From: Myxococcales bacterium
Lineage (GTDB): Bacteria; Myxococcota_A; Polyangia; Polyangiales; Houyiibacteriaceae
Reading direction: 5' to 3'
NCBI GenBank assembly: GCA_019637115.1
Contig: JAHBWH010000024.1
Span: 1-64,000, forward strand
Length of the DNA stretch: 64,000 nucleotides
Shown here: positions 1-8,499 of the stretch, in pieces
Layout: every line of letters begins with the position of its first letter
Numbering within the stretch: the stretch's first letter is position 1
The notes under the pieces: model-generated
Seen by the model: only the letters and a program-made list of their open reading frames with translations
Told to the model about the DNA's origin: nothing
The model's database searches: none
Program-made: the position numbers and the translations under genes

Positions 1-1
1 C

Positions 2-301
2 TGCGAGGAGCTCGCGAGCCGCGCCTTCGGCGTCCCCGTGCCGCGGCGGCTGGCCCGGCTCTGGCTCTGGGCGCCCAGCTCGTCGGGGGCCCGCTTCCGC
101 GCTCACCTCGGCGCGCTCCGCGTGTGGGTCGGGCTCCGTGAGCGCTTCGACGCGGACTGGTACCGCAACCCCCGCGCCGCCGAAGCGCTCCGCGCGGCCG
201 CCGAGCCCGGCGGCCGCGCGTCGGTCGAGGGCTGGGCCGACGAGCTGGGCGCCGGGACGGACGAAGCCCTCGCACGCGCGGCAGAGCTCCTCCGGTTCTG
301 A
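2..301 (+). CDS. C-terminal fragment of an unidentified protein
   Basis: This frame is open from the first bases of the window and ends at TGA 299-301, so only the last 99 or so residues are visible. The fragment is rich in Arg, Ala and Trp and looks like a soluble alpha-helical C-terminus, with a motif FDADWYRNPRAAEALR near its middle. I do not recognise the family. No membrane segment, Cys pair or signal is visible in this part. Codon use (strong G/C at third positions) matches real genes in the window. Immediately after the stop codon the sequence becomes a tandem repeat array. Confidence 0.6.
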   Translation, partial: CEELASRAFGVPVPRRLARLWLWAPSSSGARFRAHLGALRVWVGLRERFDADWYRNPRAAEALRAAAEPGGRASVEGWADELGAGTDEALARAAELLRF

Positions 302-306
302 TCTCA

Positions 307-540
307 TCTCGAACTCTCGGACACGGTCTCGGACACGGTCTCAGACGACTGTCTCAGACGACTGTCTCGGACGACGGTCTCGGACGGTCTCGGACGACGG
401 TCTCGGACGACGGTCTCGGACGACGGTCTCGGACGACGGTCTCGGACACGGTCTCGGACACGGTCTCGGACACGGTCTCGGACACGGTCTCGGACACGGT
501 CTCGGACACGGTCTCGGACGACGGTCTCGGACGACCGTCG
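307..540. repeat. Tandem array of GTCTCGGACACG / GTCTCGGACGACG units
   Basis: About 18 head-to-tail degenerate units of 9-13 bp are visible, built on the core GGTCTCGGA followed by CACG or CGACG. The array lies between the end of the truncated first gene and the TPR gene at 650. No spacers of CRISPR type are present, because the units abut directly. The same unit reappears at 61066-61128, 60 kb away. Reading frames through it on both strands are simple-sequence artefacts. Confidence 0.9.
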
Positions 541-613
541 CGAGGGGGCTTCTGTTTTCGCCGGGCACGTTCCGCTCGGAGCGGAAAGCCGCGCCCCTTC
601 GGATGCACCACGC

Positions 614-643
614 TTGGGGGATCCGCAGGGATCTTGTTAGGCT
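614..643 (+). promoter_or_regulatory. Candidate sigma-70-type promoter, leaderless spacing
   Basis: TTGGGG at 614-619 and TAGGCT at 638-643 are separated by 18 bp. The -10-like hexamer ends 6 nt before the GTG start codon at 650, so transcription would begin at or next to the start codon. No Shine-Dalgarno sequence is visible. Confidence 0.4.
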
Positions 644-649
644 TCCGCC

Positions 650-1276
650 GTGCGCACGCTTACTTTGCTCGCCCTGGGGGTGGTGGGCTCGATCTCGGTC
701 GCCGCGCAACCCCCTCCGCCCGATGACCTCGGCCAAGAGCCGGCCGCTGCGGCGTCGGAGCCGACGGATGCGCGCGACGAGCGCGCGCGCTCGCTCTTCA
801 TCGCGGGCGCCGCCGCCTACGAGGACGGCCGCTTCGAGGTCGCCCTCGCGAACTTCCAGGCCGCCTACGAGCTCAGCGAACGGCCCGGCCTGCTCTACAA
901 CGTCGCGCTCTCCCACGATCGGCTGCGGCACGACGACGAGGCCCTCGCGGCATACCGGGCCTACCTCGAGGCCTTGCCCGACAACCCCCACCGCGCGCAG
1001 GTCGAGCCCCGCATCGAGGCGCTCGAGCGGGCGATCAGCGAGCGCGAAGCGCGCGAACGCGCCCTCGAGGAGCAGCTCCGCGAGGCCCAGAGCCGCCCCG
1101 CCGTGGTCGTCGAGGCGCCGTCGAGGTCTCGGTGGTGGATCGCCGCCGTCGTCGGCGCGGTCGTCGCCGTAGGGCTCGGAGTCGGCCTTGCCGTGGGCCT
1201 CTCGGGGCGCGGTGGGCCGGAGCTCGAGCAGAGCGACTTCGGCGGCGTGACCTTCACGCTCGGAGGCGCGCGATGA
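650..1276 (+). CDS. TPR-repeat protein with C-terminal membrane anchor
   Basis: The 208-residue product starts with a signal-like hydrophobic stretch (residues 2-18) and a Pro/Ala-rich linker. One or two TPR-like helical hairpins follow at about residues 45-110, with the pattern ARSLFIAGAAAYEDGRFEVALANF. A charged coiled-coil segment (about 115-145) and a strong hydrophobic Val/Gly/Ala membrane helix (about 160-185) come next. Such proteins are common in Myxococcota as envelope scaffold proteins, but the specific role is unknown. The GTG start at 650 is supported by a -10-like hexamer 6 nt upstream. Its stop overlaps the start of the next gene (ATGA at 1273-1276), so the two are probably co-translated. 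Confidence 0.8.
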   Translation: MRTLTLLALGVVGSISVAAQPPPPDDLGQEPAAAASEPTDARDERARSLFIAGAAAYEDGRFEVALANFQAAYELSERPGLLYNVALSHDRLRHDDEALAAYRAYLEALPDNPHRAQVEPRIEALERAISEREARERALEEQLREAQSRPAVVVEAPSRSRWWIAAVVGAVVAVGLGVGLAVGLSGRGGPELEQSDFGGVTFTLGGAR

Positions 1277-3906
1277 GCGCGGAACAGGCGCTCGGCCGCT
1301 TCCGCAAGCGGCCCGGCGGAATGGCGCGCAAAGAGCGGAGCGAACACGACCGCTCTCACCACGGCCGGTTGCCGCTGCGTCTCGCCCTCCTCGCCCTCGC
1401 GACGCTCGGCGCCTGCGGTGGCGGGGACGTCACGCAGATCCTCGTCGAGATCGACGCCGCCGAGGACGTGCGCGCGATGGCCTCGTTCGTCCGCGTGCGC
1501 GTCGAGGTCGCCGACCAGGGCGGCGCGTTCACGCGCGCCGCCGAGCGTGGAGATCTGACGATCGACGTCAGCACGGAGCGCTGGCCTCGGCGCCACGTGA
1601 TCGCGCCGCTCGATGGCGACGCGACGCGCCGCTACCGCGTCACCGCCATCGCCCTCGACGACGCCTTCCGGACTCTCTCGGAGTCCCGCAAGCAGAGCGG
1701 CTACGTCGCAGGGGAGACGCGTGTGCTCCACCTCTTCTTGCCGGGTGGCGCGTGCCTCGGCGTGACCTGCCCAGAGGACCGCACCTGCGACGCAGGGCTC
1801 TGCCGCGAGATCCCCGACGTCCCGCCGCAGCTCCTGCCTCGCCCCGGCGAGGGCGAGATGGACGGCGGCCCCATGGACGCGGGCATGGACGCCGGCGAGT
1901 GCGACACCAGCGGGCTCACGTGTGAGCCAGAGGGCCTCTGCGAGACGGCCACACCGACCTGCGTAGACGGAGAGGCGCGCTGCTTGCGCGAGCTCCGCGC
2001 GGCGGGCGACGTCTGCCGCCCCTCGGCGCACCCGCAATGCGATCCCGCCGAGGTCTGCGATGGCGCGTCGTCGAGCTGCCCGCCAGATGTGCTCGCCGAC
2101 ACTGGGGTCGAGTGCGACGAGGGTTATTGTGTCGAGGGCGCGTGCGGCGCCTGCGAGCCGGGCGCGGCCTGCACGACGGCGAACCCGTGCGAGGTGGGCG
2201 CCATCGAGTGCGACCCCGAGACGGGCGCTCCGACGTGCGTCGCCGTGCGGGCGGCGGACGCCGGGACGATCTGTCGGCCCGCGCGCGGGCCGTGCGACGC
2301 CGAGGAGGTCTGCGAGGGCATGGTCTGCCCGCCCGACGCGAAGGTCGCCGCGGGGATGGTCTGCCGTGGGGCGGCCGGGAGCTGCGACGTCGCGGAGGTC
2401 TGCGACGGAACCCGAGACGAGTGCCCCAGCGACGCGTTCGTCGTATCCGGGACCGAGTGTCGGACGTCGCAAGGGGGGTGCGACCCCGCGGAGACCTGCA
2501 CGGGCACCTCGGCGAGCTGCCCCGCCGACGTGGTCCACCCCGACGGCTTCGTCTGCCGGCCCGCCGCGAGCGATTGCGACCTGGCAGAGGTCTGCGATGG
2601 GAGCCGTCGATCCTGCCCGGACGACGCCTTCCGCCCCTTCGGCACCCCCTGCGGCTCGTCGCAGGTCTGCGACGGCGCTGGGATGTGCGTGTCGTCCAGC
2701 TGCGGCGCGGCTTGCGATACCGGCCGCGCATGTGAGGTCGGCGTCGTGGACTGCTCGGGCGGTTCACCCACCTGCGTCGCGAGCGGGCTCCGCCCCGCTG
2801 GGCACGTCTGCCGCCCCAGCGCGGGCAGCTGTGACGTCGCCGAGGTCTGCAACGGTAGCGCGCCGACCTGCCCCGCCGACGCCTACCAGCCCTCGACGAC
2901 GATCTGTCGCGAGGCCGCGGGCACGTGCGACGTGCCCGAGAGCTGCACCGGGACGAGCCCGAGCTGCCCGAGCGACGCCTTCCGCCCGAGCACGCACGTC
3001 TGCCGAGCAGCGATGGGGGACTGCGACCGGGCGGAGACCTGCAGTGGCTCGTCGGCTGCGTGTCCGCCCGACACGTTCTTCGGCTCGTCGCGCGTCTGCC
3101 GCCCCGCCAGCGGGCTCTGCGATCAACCCGAGGCCTGCTCGGGGACGAGCGCAACCTGCCCCCCTGACCTGATGCGCCCCGCGGGCTTCGTCTGCCGCCC
3201 GGGCGCGCACCCGACGTGCGACTTCGACGAGACCTGCAACGGCACGAGCGCCCGGTGTCCGGACGATGAGCACATCGAGGCGGGGGAGGCCTGTCGGCTC
3301 CGGCCCCTGGGCTACGACGGCATCTGCGGCGAGCCGCTGGAGTCGGCGACGCCGCACCGATGCATGGACCTCGTCCTCAGCGAGCTGCAGATCGCGCCCG
3401 AGGGGTTCATCGAGATCTACAACCGGTTCTGCCTCGCCGTACCGCTCCACCGCTGTGGGCTCGTCCTCCGGTCGGCGGGCGTGATGGGGGACACGACCCA
3501 CCGCTTCGAGTTCCCGGCTGGCGCGATGATCCCCGGCGGCGGCTTCTACCTCGTCCACCTCGGGCTCGCGCTCGGGCCGGACGTCACGTGGCCCATCGGG
3601 GCCTCGCTCACGGGGACCTCGGGCGTCTCGGTCGAGCTCGTCTGCTTGCGGCAGCGGCTCGACCTCGTCGGGGTCGGCAACCGCGCCCCGGACTTCGAGG
3701 GCGAGCCCGTCGCGTTCTGCGTCGGGGGTTCGGTCGAACGAAAGGCCGTGGCGGCGAGCACCGCGGCGACGTTGGCCTCGGGGGGCGCGCACGAGACCTG
3801 GGGCAACCCGCACGACACCGACGACAACGCGGCGGACTTCGTCTGCCAGACCGCCCCCTTCGCGCAGAGCTCCCACTCCCCGCCAGAGCCGATCGGCTGC
3901 GAATAG
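1273..3906 (+). CDS. Large Cys-rich lipoprotein with disintegrin-like repeats and a lamin-tail-like end
   Basis: The product is 877 residues if it starts at the overlapping ATG 1273. The in-frame ATG 1321 gives a more usual signal peptide ending in the lipobox LGAC, with the Cys at residue 48 or 32. An Asp/Gly linker follows an N-terminal globular region. About ten copies of a motif CDxxExCxG[ST]SxxCPxD then follow (DNA roughly 2040-3270). This motif is the signature of ADAM/snake-venom disintegrin-type Cys-rich modules, and the copies are separated by GxxCR segments. The C-terminal part begins at LVLSELQIAPEGFIEIYN, runs to a FYLVHLG segment, and resembles a lamin-tail domain. All Cys are consistent with an exported, disulfide-rich surface protein. 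It is translationally coupled to the TPR protein. Substrate and function are unknown; adhesion is inference. Confidence 0.85.
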   Translation: MSAEQALGRFRKRPGGMARKERSEHDRSHHGRLPLRLALLALATLGACGGGDVTQILVEIDAAEDVRAMASFVRVRVEVADQGGAFTRAAERGDLTIDVSTERWPRRHVIAPLDGDATRRYRVTAIALDDAFRTLSESRKQSGYVAGETRVLHLFLPGGACLGVTCPEDRTCDAGLCREIPDVPPQLLPRPGEGEMDGGPMDAGMDAGECDTSGLTCEPEGLCETATPTCVDGEARCLRELRAAGDVCRPSAHPQCDPAEVCDGASSSCPPDVLADTGVECDEGYCVEGACGACEPGAACTTANPCEVGAIECDPETGAPTCVAVRAADAGTICRPARGPCDAEEVCEGMVCPPDAKVAAGMVCRGAAGSCDVAEVCDGTRDECPSDAFVVSGTECRTSQGGCDPAETCTGTSASCPADVVHPDGFVCRPAASDCDLAEVCDGSRRSCPDDAFRPFGTPCGSSQVCDGAGMCVSSSCGAACDTGRACEVGVVDCSGGSPTCVASGLRPAGHVCRPSAGSCDVAEVCNGSAPTCPADAYQPSTTICREAAGTCDVPESCTGTSPSCPSDAFRPSTHVCRAAMGDCDRAETCSGSSAACPPDTFFGSSRVCRPASGLCDQPEACSGTSATCPPDLMRPAGFVCRPGAHPTCDFDETCNGTSARCPDDEHIEAGEACRLRPLGYDGICGEPLESATPHRCMDLVLSELQIAPEGFIEIYNRFCLAVPLHRCGLVLRSAGVMGDTTHRFEFPAGAMIPGGGFYLVHLGLALGPDVTWPIGASLTGTSGVSVELVCLRQRLDLVGVGNRAPDFEGEPVAFCVGGSVERKAVAASTAATLASGGAHETWGNPHDTDDNAADFVCQTAPFAQSSHSPPEPIGCE

Positions 3907-4194
3907 TCGCCACCATCGAGGCGCCCACGCACCGGGCGACCAGCGAAGCGAGCCGATCGACTCGAGCGCAACCGGCATCGGCAACGCACCCCGCGCCGAA
4001 CGCCGCGACGAGGCGAGCGCTCGCGGAGGCTCGCCTCGGACTCTCCGCTCGAGAGCGAGATCGCTGCTCGTCCTCCGAGAACGCGCACAAGATCCGAACA
4101 GCGTCGCGCCAGCACGTCACAGCGGCGCAGTGAGCGGCGCTCACCCCGATCCGCGAACGAGCGGACATCATTCACGATCCGTCACCCGCCGACC
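3907..4194. other. Gene-free spacer
   Basis: No convincing coding sequence, RNA or repeat is visible here. Frames through it lack start signals and gene-like composition. It ends at the sigma-54 promoter candidate at 4195. Confidence 0.5.
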
Positions 4195-4209
4195 GGCACG
4201 CGAGTTGCT
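4195..4209 (+). promoter_or_regulatory. Sigma-54 (-24/-12) promoter candidate
   Basis: The sequence is GGCACG, four bases, then TTGCT. It matches the consensus GGCACG-N4-TTGCT with exactly 10 bp between the GG (4195-4196) and the GC (4207-4208). Transcription would begin near 4220, two bases before the GTG start at 4222, giving an almost leaderless transcript. It needs an enhancer-binding activator; one is encoded at 61.8 kb. Confidence 0.6.
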
Positions 4210-4221
4210 CAGCCCTCGCTC

Positions 4222-5007
4222 GTGACCGCCCGCGCCCTGCTCTTCCTCCTCTTCGTCTGTGGCTGCCCCACGGCCGAGGACGCCGACGCCACGCCGCTGC
4301 CGCTCGTCGCGGCCACGGACGGCGTCCTCGTCGACCTCGCCGACGACGTCCGCGCGATCCAGGCGCGTGTGCTGCCGGTCCCCGCGAACGCCGACCCCGA
4401 TCGCGTCCTCGCGATTCGGGTCGACGGCTACCCGGAGCTCGACGGCGCCGAGGCGCTCGACGCCCGCTTCGTCGCAGGCGGCGTGGTGGTGCTCGGCGCC
4501 GACCACGTCCTCCGCTTCTACACGCAGCCAGGCGCGGCCCCCGTCGCCCTCGACGACCAGGTCGAGCCGCCGCTCGCCGTCGGCGGCGTCCACGTCGCCT
4601 ACGCGCGCGGCGAGATGCCCTTCTTCGAGATCGCGCGCGTCGACGTGACGACGGGCGGCATCGAGGCGCTCACGAGCGGCCTCGCGCCGTGCTGGTCACC
4701 CGCGCTCACGCCCGACGGCGCGCGCGCCGCGTTCGCCTGCAGCCACGAAGGCGAGACGCGCCTCTTCCTCCACGAGGGGCAGCCACAGCTCATGCCGAGG
4801 GCGCGCTTCCCCACCGGGCCGAGCGCGCCGCGCTTCGACGGCGAGCGCCTCGCCTTCACCGACGAAGAAGGCGCCGCCGTCGTCGAGCTGAGGACGGGCG
4901 CGTTGCTCGCGACCGATCGCGAGGCGGGCGCCGTGCTCGACCTCGGCGGCCGCTTCGTCGTCACCGGCGTAGACGGCGCCCTCCGCCCCCTCGAGGTGAG
5001 CCGATGA
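4222..5007 (+). CDS. Putative lipoprotein with TolB/WD-like beta-propeller segments
   Basis: The 261-residue product begins with a short hydrophobic signal ending in a VCGC lipobox (Cys15), so it is probably lipid-anchored. The body is rich in beta-strand patterns. One TolB/PD40-like blade is clear (CWSPALTPDGARAAFACSHEGETRLFL), followed by similar blades ending DGALRPLEV, consistent with a small propeller. The GTG start fits the lipobox spacing and the sigma-54 promoter candidate ending 12 nt upstream. Its stop overlaps the start of the M23 peptidase gene (ATGA at 5004-5007), so the two form an operon. No enzyme motif is seen; a ligand-sensing or assembly role is inference. Confidence 0.75.
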   Translation: MTARALLFLLFVCGCPTAEDADATPLPLVAATDGVLVDLADDVRAIQARVLPVPANADPDRVLAIRVDGYPELDGAEALDARFVAGGVVVLGADHVLRFYTQPGAAPVALDDQVEPPLAVGGVHVAYARGEMPFFEIARVDVTTGGIEALTSGLAPCWSPALTPDGARAAFACSHEGETRLFLHEGQPQLMPRARFPTGPSAPRFDGERLAFTDEEGAAVVELRTGALLATDREAGAVLDLGGRFVVTGVDGALRPLEVSR

Positions 5008-7337
5008 CCCGGGTGCTCGCGTCGCTCGCCCTCACCTGCGCCCTCGCCTTCGCGCTCATGCTCGTGCTCGGCTCCGTCGCCGACGCGCAGACCCGCCTGC
5101 GCCGCCCGTACAACGAGGCCTACCGGCTGAACTACGGCTTCGACAACAACGGCGCGGCCGCCGGCTGCAGCGACTACGACTGCGGCGGCGCTTGCTACAA
5201 CGGCCACACGGGCGCCGACTTCGGCACGCCGCTCGGCACCGTGCTCGTGGCCGCGCAAGCCGGCACCGTGACCGCGACCCACAACGGCTGCGCGAACTAC
5301 GGCGGGCTCGGGAACACGTGCGGTGGCCGCTGCGGCAACTACGTCCAGATCCGCCACGCGGACGGCAGCCTGACGATCTACTGCCACATGCAGATCAACT
5401 CCATCACGGTGCGGACGGGGCAGGCCGTCAGCTGCGGACAGACGATCGGACGGAGCGCGTCGAGCGGCAACAGCACGGGGCCGCACCTGCACCTCGGCTG
5501 GCGCCCGGGCGGCGGCAGCTCCCGCGACCCCTTCCGTGGCCGCTGCGGCGCGAGCACGAGCGCGTGGGTCGAGCAGCGCGGCTATCGTGAGCCGGTCGGC
5601 ACCTCGTGCAGCGCGTGCACCCCGCAACCCGAGACCTGCAACGGGCGCGACGACGACTGCGACGGCCGCGTCGACGAGAACCTCACGCGGAGCTGCATGA
5701 CCGCTTGCGGCAGCGGCAGCCAGAGCTGCAGCGCCGGCAGCTGGGGGAGCTGCAGCGCGCCCACGCCGCAGCCCGAGGTCTGCAACGGGCGCGACGACGA
5801 CTGCGATGGCGAGGTCGACGAGGGCGACGTCTGCGAGGTCCCGCTGCTGAACGCGCAGCCCTCGGCCTACGCCCCGCCGACCACCACCGACGTCGACGGC
5901 GACGGTCGCGCCGACGTCTGCGGACGCGGCTTTGGCGGGGTCTGGTGTCATTTCGCGCGCGACGGGGGTTGGAGCGAGAAGACCGAGACGCGGCCAGCCT
6001 GGAGCGACCCCAACGGCTGGACCGATCCGACCAACTACGCGACGCTCCGCATGGGCGACCTGAACGGCGACGGCCACGCGGACATCTGCGCACGCGCGAA
6101 CGCCGGCATCACCTGCCACCTCGGCGCGAGCGACGGGTTCTCTGGCGGCGGCGGCACCTGGCTCGAGCGCCTCTCGAACGACCAGGGCGGTGACCACCCG
6201 AACGTCTACACGACCCTCCGCCTCGCCGACGTGAACGGCGACGGTCGCGACGATCTCTGCGCGCGCGAGCCGGACGGTTTCCGCTGCTGGCTCAGCGACG
6301 GCGAGCGCTTCGGCGCCCCCTTCGAGGGTCCGCGCTGGGCGAACGACAACGGCTGGGGCGTCGCCCGCTACTACGGGACCATCCGCATGGGCGACGTCGA
6401 CGGCGACGGACGCGCCGACGTCTGTGCGCGCGCCGCCGCGGGCATCCGCTGCGCGCTGGCCGGCGCGGAGGGCTTCGGCGAGACCTTCGTCGGTCCCGAG
6501 TGGTCCGACGCGAGCGGCTGGGGCGCGATGCAGTACTGGTCGACGATCCGCCTCGCGGACGTGAACGGCGACGGCCGCGCGGACCTCTGTGGGCGCGACG
6601 CGGAGGGGCTCCGCTGCGCGTTCTCGAGCGGCGCGGGCTTCGCCGAGCCGGTCCTCGTGGCGCCCCTCTCCGACGCCAGCGGCTGGGCCGACCTCTCGAA
6701 CTACGGGACGCTGCGCGTCGGCGACGTGGACGGCGACGGCGCCGCCGACCTCTGTCTCCGCGCGAACGCGGGCATCCGCTGCTACGCGTGGCGCGACGGG
6801 ACGTTCGAAGCGCTCGAGGGCCCCTCGTGGTCGGACGAGAACGGGTGGTCGAGCCCGGCGCACTTCCACCAGATCCAGCTCGCCGACGTCACCGGGGACG
6901 GGCGCGTCGACCTCTGCGCGCGCGCGAGCGCGGGCTGGCGCTGCCACCCCTCCATGGGCGACGGCTTCGACACGCCCATGACGCTCGACGAGTTCACGAA
7001 CGCGGGCGGATGGAACGAGCCGCGCTACCACACGACGCTGATGGTCGGCGGCCCGCGCTGCTTGCCCCGCGAGGAGACCTGCAACGGCCGCGACGACGAC
7101 TGCGACGGCGAGATCGACGAGGGCGCGTGCATGATGTCGCCCCCGACTCAGCCCGAGGACGCGGGCACGCGCGCGGACGGCGGGCTCTTGGGCGACGCGG
7201 GCACGGACCGACCGGGGGTCGATCACGGGATGGCGACGGGGGGCTGCGGCTGCCGCGCGGGGGACGGCGGCTCGCGCGGCGCGCTCGTCGCGGCACTGGG
7301 CGCCTTGGCCACGCTGCGCCGACGACGCGCGCGCTGA
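5004..7337 (+). CDS. Secreted M23 peptidase fused to MopE-like and FG-GAP repeats, with anchor-type tail
   Basis: The 777-residue product has a signal peptide (cleavage near AQT, residue 30) and a lysostaphin-type M23 zinc peptidase domain at about 30-200. His68, Asp72 (HTGAD) and His161/His163 (HLH) match the family metal ligands, so it should cleave peptidoglycan cross-bridges or similar peptides. Two MopE-like Cys/Asp motifs (CNGRDDDCDG, about 212 and 260) follow. At least seven FG-GAP/VCBS-like repeats with DxDGDGxxDxC calcium loops (about 290-675) come next, then a third MopE motif. The C-terminus has a Gly-Cys-Gly-Cys motif, a hydrophobic helix and an Arg cluster, resembling MYXO-CTERM-type sorting tails. 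It is coupled to the upstream lipoprotein by ATGA overlap. A predatory or cell-wall-remodelling role is inference. Confidence 0.88.
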   Translation: MTRVLASLALTCALAFALMLVLGSVADAQTRLRRPYNEAYRLNYGFDNNGAAAGCSDYDCGGACYNGHTGADFGTPLGTVLVAAQAGTVTATHNGCANYGGLGNTCGGRCGNYVQIRHADGSLTIYCHMQINSITVRTGQAVSCGQTIGRSASSGNSTGPHLHLGWRPGGGSSRDPFRGRCGASTSAWVEQRGYREPVGTSCSACTPQPETCNGRDDDCDGRVDENLTRSCMTACGSGSQSCSAGSWGSCSAPTPQPEVCNGRDDDCDGEVDEGDVCEVPLLNAQPSAYAPPTTTDVDGDGRADVCGRGFGGVWCHFARDGGWSEKTETRPAWSDPNGWTDPTNYATLRMGDLNGDGHADICARANAGITCHLGASDGFSGGGGTWLERLSNDQGGDHPNVYTTLRLADVNGDGRDDLCAREPDGFRCWLSDGERFGAPFEGPRWANDNGWGVARYYGTIRMGDVDGDGRADVCARAAAGIRCALAGAEGFGETFVGPEWSDASGWGAMQYWSTIRLADVNGDGRADLCGRDAEGLRCAFSSGAGFAEPVLVAPLSDASGWADLSNYGTLRVGDVDGDGAADLCLRANAGIRCYAWRDGTFEALEGPSWSDENGWSSPAHFHQIQLADVTGDGRVDLCARASAGWRCHPSMGDGFDTPMTLDEFTNAGGWNEPRYHTTLMVGGPRCLPREETCNGRDDDCDGEIDEGACMMSPPTQPEDAGTRADGGLLGDAGTDRPGVDHGMATGGCGCRAGDGGSRGALVAALGALATLRRRRAR

Positions 7338-7375
7338 GCGCGCGACGGATCCGGCGCGACCTGCTAGATCGCGGC

Positions 7376-8218
7376 ATGACCGACGGTCGACTCTCGGGCC
7401 TGCGCATCGGCATCGTCGGCGCGGGCAACATGGGCACCACGATCCTCGAGGGGCTCCTCGACGCCGCGGCCGCGTCGCCGAGCCAGCTCATGGCCTCGGA
7501 TCCGCGCGCCTCGCGACGCGACGAGCTCGCGAGCCGAGGGATCGGCGTGAGCGCGTCCAACCTCGAGGTCGCCCGCTTCGCCGAGCTGCTCGTGCTCGCG
7601 ACCAAGCCCCAGGTCATGGACCGGGTGCTGAAGGAGATCGCGCCCGCCACGGGCCCCGGCACGCTCGTCGTCTCCATCGCCGCGGGCGTCTCCATCGCCG
7701 CGATCGAGTCCATGCTGCTCGAGGGCACGCGTGTCGTGCGCACGATGCCCAACACCCCGGCCCTCGTCGGCGCTGGCGCGACCGCGATCGCGCCGGGCAC
7801 GCACGTCAGCGAGAGCGACCTCGGGCTGGTCGAGGCGCTCTTCTCGGCGGTCGGCATCACCGAGATCCTCGAAGAGGGGCTGCTCGACGCGGTGACCGGG
7901 CTCAGCGGCTCGGGCCCCGCGTTCATCTTCGTGATCATCGACGCGCTGGCGGACGGCGGCGTGAAGGTCGGCCTGCACCGCGCGACCGCGCAGCGGCTCG
8001 CGGCGCAGACGGTGCTGGGCGCCGCGAAGATGCTGATCGAGACCGGTGAGCACCCTGGCCAGCTCAAAGACATGGTCGCGAGCCCGGGCGGCACGACCAT
8101 CGCGGGCCTCCACACGCTCGAATCGGGCGGCCTGCGCAAGACGCTGATGGACGCCGTCGAGAACGCCGCGCTGCGCTCGCGCGCCCTCGGCGAGGAGCTC
8201 GCGAAGAAGAAGGAGTAG
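7376..8218 (+). CDS. proC: Pyrroline-5-carboxylate reductase
   Basis: The 280-residue enzyme reduces 1-pyrroline-5-carboxylate to L-proline with NAD(P)H, the last step of proline synthesis in the cytoplasm. The N-terminal Rossmann fold has IGIVGAGNMG (residues 11-20). The family segments RTMPNTPALVGAGATA and LSGSGPAF are present, and SPGGTTIAGLHTLESGG near the C-terminus is the ProC signature. Length is normal. The ATG at 7376 gives the standard N-terminus; a TAGATC hexamer at 7365-7370 ends 5 nt before it, so the transcript may be leaderless. It is preceded closely by the M23 gene, and the next gene downstream is a small exported protein. Confidence 0.95.
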   Translation: MTDGRLSGLRIGIVGAGNMGTTILEGLLDAAAASPSQLMASDPRASRRDELASRGIGVSASNLEVARFAELLVLATKPQVMDRVLKEIAPATGPGTLVVSIAAGVSIAAIESMLLEGTRVVRTMPNTPALVGAGATAIAPGTHVSESDLGLVEALFSAVGITEILEEGLLDAVTGLSGSGPAFIFVIIDALADGGVKVGLHRATAQRLAAQTVLGAAKMLIETGEHPGQLKDMVASPGGTTIAGLHTLESGGLRKTLMDAVENAALRSRALGEELAKKKE

Positions 8219-8499
8219 TCGTGTCGCTGAGCAGGCGCCAGAACGCTCGGGCGAATCCTCGAGCCGCCAACGCCCCTTCGCTTCGGTCGCTGTGCGGGAT
8301 GACCTGGGGACAGCCCCTCATCGGAAGGTTCCGCGGGCGTCGGCCGCGGTCCCTCTGCAACGACGAACAACGAGGCCGAGTCGGAGCTCTTTCCCCCGCT
8401 CGCCTACCAGGGACGGCCGAAGGACGCGCCCTGACCCGCGGTCGTGAACGCACTGTCCAACGTCGGCGGGCCGCTGCGTCGCTGGGCGCCCACAGCCTC

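Noticed and set aside
307..540. CRISPR-like array
   Set aside because: Units are 9-13 bp and directly adjacent, with no unique spacers and no cas genes nearby.
961..2538. 525-residue minus-strand ORF
   Set aside because: Antisense to the Cys-rich lipoprotein, no recognisable features.
4599..7226. 875-residue minus-strand ORF over the M23 gene
   Set aside because: It is a GC-skew shadow: Arg/Ala/Val-biased text, no domain, while the plus frame has a signal peptide, metal ligands and repeats.
8221..8499. N-terminal extension of the DADEP-repeat protein
   Set aside because: Arg/Ser-rich text, no conserved pattern, and it would bury the signal peptide at residue 100.
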